A DNA stretch of 14,683 nt from contig CALZIH010000031.1 of the NCBI GenBank assembly GCA_945787305.1, positions 1 to 14,683 on the forward strand. Reading direction: 5' to 3'. The stretch's first letter is position 1; each line of letters opens with the position of its first letter. This document shows positions 1 to 5,926 of the stretch, piece by piece. Source of the DNA: an uncultured Desulfobulbaceae bacterium. Lineage in GTDB: Bacteria; Desulfobacterota; Desulfobulbia; Desulfobulbales; Desulfobulbaceae. The translations under genes and the position numbers were made by a program. The notes under the pieces are model-generated. The model saw only the letters and a program-made list of their open reading frames with translations, searched no databases and had not been told where the DNA came from.

Positions 1-1972
1 AGCCAAGGGCCTCAAGCATACTGCTTGCAATATTGCGCAGCAGGGGCTCATCATCGACAACCATGATTGTTTCCTGGTTACCGTTCTCAAATTCCGGCTC
101 GGGTTTTTCCGATTGGGCAATAACCTCTGTAGAGGTGGCGGGGAAATACAGTGTAAAGGATGACCCCTGATCACTACTGGCCACGGTCACCGTGCCGTTA
201 TGATCTTTCATGGTATTCCACACCACGGCAAGACCAAGACCGGTTCCACTTCTATCCATGACCTTCTTTGTATAAAAGGGTTCAAAAATGTGTTTGATAT
301 TCTCTTCTGAAATACCGGTTCCTGTATCGGTTACGGTGAGTACGACATACTCCTTTTCAGCGAGACCGTACGTTTCACATAATTGAAGATCCAGGATTAT
401 AGTGGAAGTGCTGAACGTAATGCTGCCAGATCGTTCAATCGACTCAGCTGCGTTTGTCGCCAGGTTCATGATGCATTTTTTAATATGAACAGGCGAGCAG
501 AAAATGCATGGCAGACCATCGACAAATTTCTGCCTAAATTGAACTTCGGGATGTAAAGAAAGCAGGTGTCGGTATTCCGGAGAATCAAGGTATTCGGCCA
601 CCAAAGAATTCAAGCAGGTCACGGCCTTGGTACTGGCAACGCCACGGGCTACAGTAAGAAGATCGGCAACAATGGCAACTGCGCGTTCCCCTGAATCCTT
701 TATTTCTTCAAGTGGCTTTCGCAGCGGGCTGTCCTCCGGCACCTGCATAAGCAGGAGCTGTGGATATCCGGTAAGACCGGAGAGGATGTTGTTCAGATCA
801 TGAGCTACCCCACCGGCCATGAGGCCGATGGCTTCCATTTTTTCTGCTCTATGCATCCGCTGTTCTGCCTTTTCTTTCTCTTTTCTTAAGGCATTATCTT
901 TTTGCTTCAGGGCCGTGAGCTCATCTGTCATGGTGTTGAACGACTGGGCGAGTGTTCCCATTTCATCACGACTGGCAATGGGAATCCTTTGGCTGAAATC
1001 GCCTTTACCGATGCTTTCAGCCGCATTGATCAGCCTTGTAATCGGTCTGGTGATCTGATTGGCAAGAAAAAAGGCAAGCACCAGGCCGGCAAGGAATAGT
1101 ATAACTGCTAGAAGAACAATGGTTTGTTTCAACTGTTGGAGACCACGGGCAAACTCATTGACCGGGAGAGAGGACAGGACCGTCCATTCTCTATCCGGTA
1201 GAGGAGAAGAGGCCACAAACTCATTAAGACCATTAATGACGATTTTAGTTATACCTGACTTGATGGCTAAATCTCGCATGGAGTACCCGCTTTCCGTGCG
1301 CAATAAGGTTAAAACCTCTTCCGGATAAGGGGAAAGCATGACAGTACCGTTCCGGTCAATTAACCGAAAGAAACCGGTTTTACCAATGGTCGTTTCCGTC
1401 ATATCGTGCTGAAACCAATCAAGTGCCAGCGTACCGATAATAATGCCGATAAATTCATCGTGGAAATAACCCTGTTGTTGTATGGCTAACTGCAAGGCTG
1501 GAGCGTCGATTTCTCGAGAATAAAAAGGGGCCGATACATGAACACTGTTGGGAGCCGCTTGTGCACGTTGCACGATTTTGCGTTCTCTCAGGTCACGATA
1601 CCTTGTGGAAACTGAACCGTTTACGATTTTTACCTCCTCCACCGCATCTTCATTGAGAAAACTCAACGAGGAAAAAGGCCAGGTATTCTTGGAAAAATAC
1701 TCGTTGAGCATAGGTGGTTGACGATTTTGCGCATAGACTTCCACGTCCCGGCTATTGGCAATCACATTCAAGTGTTGGGCAACCCTGTCTATATCAATGT
1801 TGATATGGTCGGCAAAATGGCCGGAAAACTGTTGTAATTGCTGCTCCTGGCTCGCATGGAGCGAGTTAGCCAAAAAAACATAGCTCCCCCTGCCGAGTAC
1901 CAGGACGCAAATCAGCAATACTGCCATGTGGGTGAACAGTATTCTGGCGCGAATAGACTGAAACAGTGTCAT
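1..1972 (-). CDS. Membrane hybrid sensor histidine kinase (Cache-HAMP-HisKA-HATPase-REC), cut by the left window edge
   Basis: I translated this frame by hand; it is open from ATG at 1972 to base 1, giving 657 residues with the C-terminus missing. In order: a short cytoplasmic start; membrane helix at about 12-32; a periplasmic Cache-like domain at about 35-280, with the typical GKTGFFRLIDRNGTVMLSP stretch; a second helix at about 282-304; HAMP at about 305-357; and a HisKA domain with phospho-acceptor His391 in GGVAHDLNN. The HATPase has an N-box (NLATNAAES), DTGTGI and GTGLGL. A receiver domain starts at about 636 (VVDDEP, Asp640/641) and is cut off. The family autophosphorylates on His and passes the phosphate to the fused receiver. 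The start codon overlaps the stop of the upstream binding-protein gene (ATGA) and has no Shine-Dalgarno of its own, so translational coupling is likely. The ligand is unknown. The catalytic core closely resembles that of the 3159-5363 kinase. Confidence 0.93.
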   Translation of the reverse strand, partial: MTLFQSIRARILFTHMAVLLICVLVLGRGSYVFLANSLHASQEQQLQQFSGHFADHINIDIDRVAQHLNVIANSRDVEVYAQNRQPPMLNEYFSKNTWPFSSLSFLNEDAVEEVKIVNGSVSTRYRDLRERKIVQRAQAAPNSVHVSAPFYSREIDAPALQLAIQQQGYFHDEFIGIIIGTLALDWFQHDMTETTIGKTGFFRLIDRNGTVMLSPYPEEVLTLLRTESGYSMRDLAIKSGITKIVINGLNEFVASSPLPDREWTVLSSLPVNEFARGLQQLKQTIVLLAVILFLAGLVLAFFLANQITRPITRLINAAESIGKGDFSQRIPIASRDEMGTLAQSFNTMTDELTALKQKDNALRKEKEKAEQRMHRAEKMEAIGLMAGGVAHDLNNILSGLTGYPQLLLMQVPEDSPLRKPLEEIKDSGERAVAIVADLLTVARGVASTKAVTCLNSLVAEYLDSPEYRHLLSLHPEVQFRQKFVDGLPCIFCSPVHIKKCIMNLATNAAESIERSGSITFSTSTIILDLQLCETYGLAEKEYVVLTVTDTGTGISEENIKHIFEPFYTKKVMDRSGTGLGLAVVWNTMKDHNGTVTVASSDQGSSFTLYFPATSTEVIAQSEKPEPEFENGNQETIMVVDDEPLLRNIASSMLEALG

Positions 1973-2781
1973 TGTACGGCTACTGCGAATTCGTTGATAA
2001 TTTTCTTGGCCTCAGCCTTGGAAAGAAAGTGTACAAATTCTTTTGCTGTATCTGTTGGCGTTCCCTTCCAGGCAAGGGCTAATGGTACTGACAATGGATA
2101 TAGACCAGAAGCAACGGCATCGACCGTCGGTGCAATATGTTCTACGCTTAACACTCGCAGTTTTGTCCCTTGAAGCATTGCACTGGGAAGGTAACCGATA
2201 GTATCAGAATATTTCACGAGCGCTTCCTTGGCTTCAGGGGTTGTGTAGAACGTTTTTCCAGCAAGGCTTCTAATGGCTTTGAGACCCGGTATATGCCGCT
2301 CAAGAACTACCCTTGAGGAATCGCCGCCTTCTCTACTGACAACATAGAGTCTTTTGTCCTTACCACCGAGCTGCTGCCAGTTTTGTATCTCTCCGGAGTA
2401 AATAGCTATGATCTGTGTATAGGAGAGATTGTCCACTGCGGTTACGGATGGATGGACAACAAATACCACCGGAGAGCGGGCAAACACAACTTCATGTAGA
2501 TCAAGGGAGATTTCTTTTTCAGTAAGTGGCCTGGCAATACGTGCAAGCTGACTTTTTCCGTCGAGCACCTCTCTGGTACCGCCGCTGCTTCCAACACTAT
2601 CCGGAACAATGACATTCACTTGGGGATGTTCTTTTTCAAATTTTTCAGCAAGTACACGGAGGAGTTCCTGACTGTCGCCGGTACCGGCAATGGTTAACGT
2701 GTCAGCAAAGGCTACGCCAAGTTGCATACAAAACGACAAAAGAGTTACAAGCAATACGTTGCAGATTTTGTGTGTCTTCAT
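1969..2781 (-). CDS. Periplasmic phosphate-type (PstS-like) substrate-binding protein
   Basis: 270 residues. The N-terminus (MKTHK, a hydrophobic stretch to about residue 23, then AFA-D) is a Sec signal peptide with likely cleavage near residue 26. The mature part starts with DTLTIAGTGDSQELLRVLAE and continues with GSSGGTREVLDGKSQLARIARPLTEKE, the pattern of PstS-like type 2 periplasmic binding proteins that hold phosphate or similar oxyanions. A later YSGEIQNWQQLGG block also fits this family. The gene lies directly upstream of a Cache-domain hybrid kinase with a four-base ATGA overlap. No transporter permease or ATPase adjoins it in the window, so I infer that it may present a ligand to the kinase rather than feed an ABC importer. 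The start at 2781 has no clear Shine-Dalgarno, but it is the only start that gives a full signal peptide. Ligand identity is not determinable here. Confidence 0.9.
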   Translation of the reverse strand: MKTHKICNVLLVTLLSFCMQLGVAFADTLTIAGTGDSQELLRVLAEKFEKEHPQVNVIVPDSVGSSGGTREVLDGKSQLARIARPLTEKEISLDLHEVVFARSPVVFVVHPSVTAVDNLSYTQIIAIYSGEIQNWQQLGGKDKRLYVVSREGGDSSRVVLERHIPGLKAIRSLAGKTFYTTPEAKEALVKYSDTIGYLPSAMLQGTKLRVLSVEHIAPTVDAVASGLYPLSVPLALAWKGTPTDTAKEFVHFLSKAEAKKIINEFAVAVQ

Positions 2782-3158
2782 AGGTATGGATACAAACAGT
2801 GCAGCAGTTAACAGTTCTCATCCCTTCCAGAGTTCAAAGTGAACGAGGTGATGCTATGGAGAGGATAAACGTACAACACAGGGTCATTGGCCAGGGTAAG
2901 AACAACCTGTTAAAACAAGGTAATTTTTAAATTTCTCTATCAAAAGAATATCACATCAAAGAGCCCTATTTCAAGCGATTGTTCCTTCTATTCCTTTTTC
3001 TAATAAGGTACGAACGGGTGAGGTCTATCGAGCGGAGATCAAGCTGGAAAGAGATATGACAACGACCAGGGAAACCAACATGTTTGTCTTACGGCTTTAC
3101 AGCAAGGCCGCAGAGGACGCTGGAGAGCAGCAACAAAACTTCTCTTTCGAAGCAAAGG
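2782..3158. other. Intergenic region between kinase 2 and the binding-protein gene
   Basis: About 380 bases lie between the stop of the upstream kinase and the start of the binding protein. I see no tRNA, no strong terminator and no convincing -35/-10 pair for the minus strand. A weak 7-bp imperfect stem (one mismatch) around 3093-3111 has no T tract after it. The plus strand holds an open frame without a good start (see findings). Confidence 0.6.
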
Positions 3159-5363
3159 CTAACCTGCCAATACATGCTGCACTTCCTGGTTCAATGCTCT
3201 GAGACTGTACGGCTTTTTTATCAACCCCGCGGCCCCGAGCTCAAGAGAGCGCTTCACCTCTTCATGTTCGGAATACCCGCTGATAACTAAAGCTTTTTGC
3301 CCTGGATTTATCTTGAGTATTTCTTCATAGGTTTGCCTGCCGTTTATTCCCGGTTCCATGATCATGTCAAGGAGGACCAGATCAAAAGTATCCTTTTGCA
3401 GGATATCAAGAGCTTCTTCTCCGGAACGGGCTGTCTTGACAATGTACCCTTGGTTGGCAAGGGATTGTTTAGCGATATCAAGAAGCTGCGGCTCATCGTC
3501 CACGACAAGGATTCGGCTGGACTGCTGCGATTGTTGGACAACAGCGATATCGTCCGGTTCATGGACAGTTTCTTCCGTTGCCGGAAAATATAGGGTAAAA
3601 CTCGATCCCTTGTCACAACTGGCGACCTTTATTGTACCATTATGCTCATGCACCACATTCCAGACCACGGTCAGGCCAAGCCCGGTTCCGCTTCGGCCCA
3701 TTATCTTTTTACTGTAAAACGGCTCATAGATATGTTCGATGTCCTCTTGTGCTATACCGGGCCCGTTATCATGAACACGAATGAAAACATAGTCGCCGGC
3801 ATTCAGGTTTGTTTTGCCGGCAACATCTGCCGCGACATATCGCTTGCCTGATGTCAGGTTCACACGAGCCCCTGCCCTTCCGGAAGCGGCTTCCGCTGCA
3901 TTCAACACTAGATTCATTATGCATTTCTGGAAATGAACCGACGAACAGCAAATGTTTCCGCTGGCAGGATCGAGTTCTCTGACAATCCGTACGTCTGGAT
4001 GATCATCTTGTATTTTCTTCCATTCCGGTGAGGCCAGAAACTGTTCGATCAAATTGTTGCATTCATGCGGCTCTCTGGCACTGGCCACCCCCCTGGCTAC
4101 GGTCAGCAGGTCAGCAACCACTGCCGTCGCACGCTGACCTGAATGGAGGATTTCTTCAATAGGTTTTCTCAATTCACTGTCTGGAGCTAGTCGTAAAAGT
4201 AACAGTTCCGGGTACCCGGTTATTCCCGCCAGAATGTTATTCAAGTCGTGGGCAATCCCACCAGCCATCAGGCCGATGGCTTCCATTTTTGAGGCTCGGA
4301 AGAGCTGTTGTTGCAATTTTTTATTTTCTTGTTCTCTTTTTATACGATCACTAATATCGCGGCAGGAACAAAGGACGGCTGCATGGTCTTCAAAAATAAT
4401 TCTCCGGGCGCGTATTTCAACTGGAACTTGTATACCGGCGCTGGTAACCTGTTCGGCTTCAAGCTGCGCATAACCGTTGGTCAAAACCTCTTTTAACATA
4501 ATGTTAATTTGGATCTGATCCTTATCCTGGTAAATTTCCTCAGGACCTTTGCTTTTGAGTTCTTCTTCGCTGTACCCCAGCCTGTTGCAGAACCGTTGAT
4601 TGGCGCTAAGGTAACGCCCTCCAAGACTGATGATGCTGATTCCATCGGCCGTGTTGTCATACAGGGCGCGATACCGTGCCTCACTGTTTGCCAGGTCCCT
4701 GGTACGTTCAACAACTTTTTGCTCCAGAGTATTTCTTGATCGCATTAGGGCCTGTTGTGATCTGGATCGAAACTGTTCATATACGAGCGAAAAGAGGATA
4801 ACCGTGGCAAAGGAGGGGATGAAACGAACGGCAAAGTATGTATCGTAAAGACTGAACACAGTGGAGTTGATATGAACAATTATGACCACAATGCAAGAGA
4901 GGAAAAAGAATAATGTGAAACGAAAGCCTTTTTTGGAACCGAGTAGAAAAAAAGTAAACAACGGAAAGGTATAGCTCCAGAGAAAACCGTACCCAGCTAC
5001 GCCACCACTGATAAAAAGATAGAGAAACAGGCCGTACATGAGCGAAATACCACCGTAAATACAAAAAGGCAGATACCCTTTACGTCGGAGGAGAACTAGA
5101 AGGAAGAGCAAAATTAATGCAGAGAGAAAATCCAGGGTGGCGACCAACAATCCGCCCTGGATGATAGATAGAGAACCGAGGAGGCTGAGAAAAAAAATTC
5201 CTATACCGGTGAGGCCAAACATCAGGCTGATTTTTCGTGCCTCATCTTCATCTTTGCTACCGGCCGTTTCCAGACGTTGCCTGATGGCGGAGATATCGTG
5301 CTGGAAATATTTCGTATCTTTAAACATGGAAGGACAAACCCCTGACTTTTCTTTCAGGTGCAT
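3159..5363 (-). CDS. Membrane hybrid sensor histidine kinase (6 TM-PAS-HisKA-HATPase-REC)
   Basis: 734 residues, complete, stop TAG. A cytoplasmic N-terminus is followed by about six membrane helices between residues 44 and 200, a MASE-like integral sensor that I cannot assign to a named family. Next come a coiled coil (about 200-228, LEQKVVERTRDLANSEARY), a PAS domain (about 229-340), and HisKA with His372 in GGIAHDLNN. The HATPase has an N-box (NLVLNAAEA), DNGPGI and GTGLGL. The C-terminal receiver has Asp622/Asp623, phospho-acceptor Asp666 in LLDMIM and Lys717 in KKP. All catalytic residues are present. The family relays phosphate from His to the fused receiver; no output domain is attached, so a separate Hpt protein or regulator is expected elsewhere. 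The start could instead be the ATG at 5327; neither has an ideal Shine-Dalgarno (AAGG 13 nt before 5363, AGGGG 11 nt before 5327). It lies 176 nt downstream of the selenoprotein candidate, same strand. Confidence 0.94.
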   Translation of the reverse strand: MHLKEKSGVCPSMFKDTKYFQHDISAIRQRLETAGSKDEDEARKISLMFGLTGIGIFFLSLLGSLSIIQGGLLVATLDFLSALILLFLLVLLRRKGYLPFCIYGGISLMYGLFLYLFISGGVAGYGFLWSYTFPLFTFFLLGSKKGFRFTLFFFLSCIVVIIVHINSTVFSLYDTYFAVRFIPSFATVILFSLVYEQFRSRSQQALMRSRNTLEQKVVERTRDLANSEARYRALYDNTADGISIISLGGRYLSANQRFCNRLGYSEEELKSKGPEEIYQDKDQIQINIMLKEVLTNGYAQLEAEQVTSAGIQVPVEIRARRIIFEDHAAVLCSCRDISDRIKREQENKKLQQQLFRASKMEAIGLMAGGIAHDLNNILAGITGYPELLLLRLAPDSELRKPIEEILHSGQRATAVVADLLTVARGVASAREPHECNNLIEQFLASPEWKKIQDDHPDVRIVRELDPASGNICCSSVHFQKCIMNLVLNAAEAASGRAGARVNLTSGKRYVAADVAGKTNLNAGDYVFIRVHDNGPGIAQEDIEHIYEPFYSKKIMGRSGTGLGLTVVWNVVHEHNGTIKVASCDKGSSFTLYFPATEETVHEPDDIAVVQQSQQSSRILVVDDEPQLLDIAKQSLANQGYIVKTARSGEEALDILQKDTFDLVLLDMIMEPGINGRQTYEEILKINPGQKALVISGYSEHEEVKRSLELGAAGLIKKPYSLRALNQEVQHVLAG

Positions 5364-5372
5364 AAACTTGTG

Positions 5373-5422
5373 TGAGCCTTATTATTGTGCAGGTAAGAGC
5401 ACCTGCCTGAAAAAACGGCTCA
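5373..5422 (-). promoter_or_regulatory. Hairpin in the leader of the 3159-5363 kinase covering its possible ribosome site
   Basis: An outer 6-bp inverted repeat (TGAGCC at 5373-5378, GGCTCA at 5417-5422) encloses a second perfect 6-bp stem (GCAGGT 5389-5394, ACCTGC 5401-5406). On the minus-strand transcript the 3' arm of the outer stem overlaps the AAGG that is the only Shine-Dalgarno candidate for the ATG at 5363. The structure is seen in the sequence; a role in translation control is inference. Confidence 0.35.
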
Positions 5423-5539
5423 TTGTAATAACAGGCAACAGACGTTGACAGTGTGTGTTTTAACCTCATCAGACAAAGGACACCTTTTTGAGACATTTTT
5501 TACAAGAAGTACGCCAATGGAATAATCACACTGAAATCA

Positions 5540-5767
5540 TCATATATTGCACACAAAAAAAACAACACCATAAGAACGCACGTCTTTCTCCATGATTTGA
5601 CCTCCGGCACCCTCAATCACGGCATCCATCTTCTCAGCCATCTTATGGTCGCACATAAAGCGAAACGTGTCACCGGACACCCCTTTTTCCAGACGCGCAC
5701 GCACGTCTTTAAGCCCCCATCAACAGTCCCGTCTATAATCAATATCTATCTTAACCCGTTTTCTCAT
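5540..5767 (-). CDS. Probable selenoprotein of the TusA/SirA-like fold, in-frame UGA read as Sec
   Basis: 75 codons from ATG (5767) to TGA (5540-5542), interrupted once by TGA at 5720-5722 (codon 16). The frame reads MRKRVKIDIDYRRDC, UGA, then WGLKDVRARLEKG, GDTFRFMCD, a helix HKMAEKMDAVIEGAGG and a strand SYGVVFFVCNI. This matches the beta-alpha-beta-alpha-beta-beta order and length (about 75-80) of TusA-family sulfur carriers. Cys15 to the Gly of GDT is 17 residues, as I recall the spacing in E. coli TusA from Cys19 to its GET, so Cys15 aligns with the sulfur-carrying Cys. The UGA aligns with the first Pro of CPxP: the motif becomes C-Sec-W-G. AAGGT lies 7 nt before the ATG. A hairpin starts 11 nt after the UGA. 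Known of the family: persulfide or selenium relay; a role here is inference. Alternatives: a one-codon nonsense pseudogene, a sequencing error, or a shorter product starting after the UGA. Confidence 0.68.
5691..5708 (-). promoter_or_regulatory. Candidate bacterial SECIS hairpin
   Basis: On the minus-strand RNA, AGACGUG pairs with CGCGUCU (seven pairs including one U-G) around the four-base loop CGUG. The stem begins 11 nt and the loop 18 nt after the UGA at 5720-5722. CUU and AAG just outside can extend it across an internal loop. From memory of published bacterial SECIS rules, the loop should lie about 16-37 nt after the UGA and have a G in its first two positions; both hold here. The hairpin lies inside the coding sequence, as bacterial SECIS elements do. 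Confidence 0.62.
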
Positions 5768-5910
5768 AAGGCTACCTTGAAAAATTGTATTTTCGCCCGA
5801 CCTCTGCGTTATGCTCAAAATTTTATCCTCGGAATATCAAACATATGCCTGTGGTAAAATTATTCGCATGCCTTGACCTCGAACGAAAATCCTAATTTTT
5901 CAAGGCACCC
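5768..5910. repeat. 143-bp palindromic intergenic repeat, copy 1
   Basis: The ends are imperfect inverted repeats of about 31 bases: GGCTACCTTGAAAAATT at the left and, on the other strand, GGGTGCCTTGAAAAATT at the right, each continuing into ATTTTCG and a CGA. Inner stems (AATTTTATCC against GGTAAAATT) extend the fold. A second copy in the opposite orientation lies at 11330-11423 with the same two distinct ends but a different interior. The hexamer CATAAG occurs at both borders (5765-5770 and 5910-5915) and could be a target duplication. No protein is encoded. It separates ppk1 from the selenoprotein candidate. Confidence 0.8.
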
Positions 5911-5926
5911 ATAAGTAAAGCAACGC

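Noticed and set aside
3084..3290. A 68-codon plus-strand frame over the end of the second kinase
   Set aside because: Mostly antisense to the receiver domain, no Shine-Dalgarno, no recognisable motif.
5475..5487. AAAGG-ACA-CCTTT stem as a rho-independent terminator after the selenoprotein gene
   Set aside because: Only five pairs, rich in A-T, and in the minus-strand direction it is not followed by a T tract.
5597..5857. An 86-codon plus-strand frame across the selenoprotein candidate and the repeat
   Set aside because: It is antisense to the better-supported minus-strand TusA-like frame, spans the repeat boundary and has no family-like sequence.
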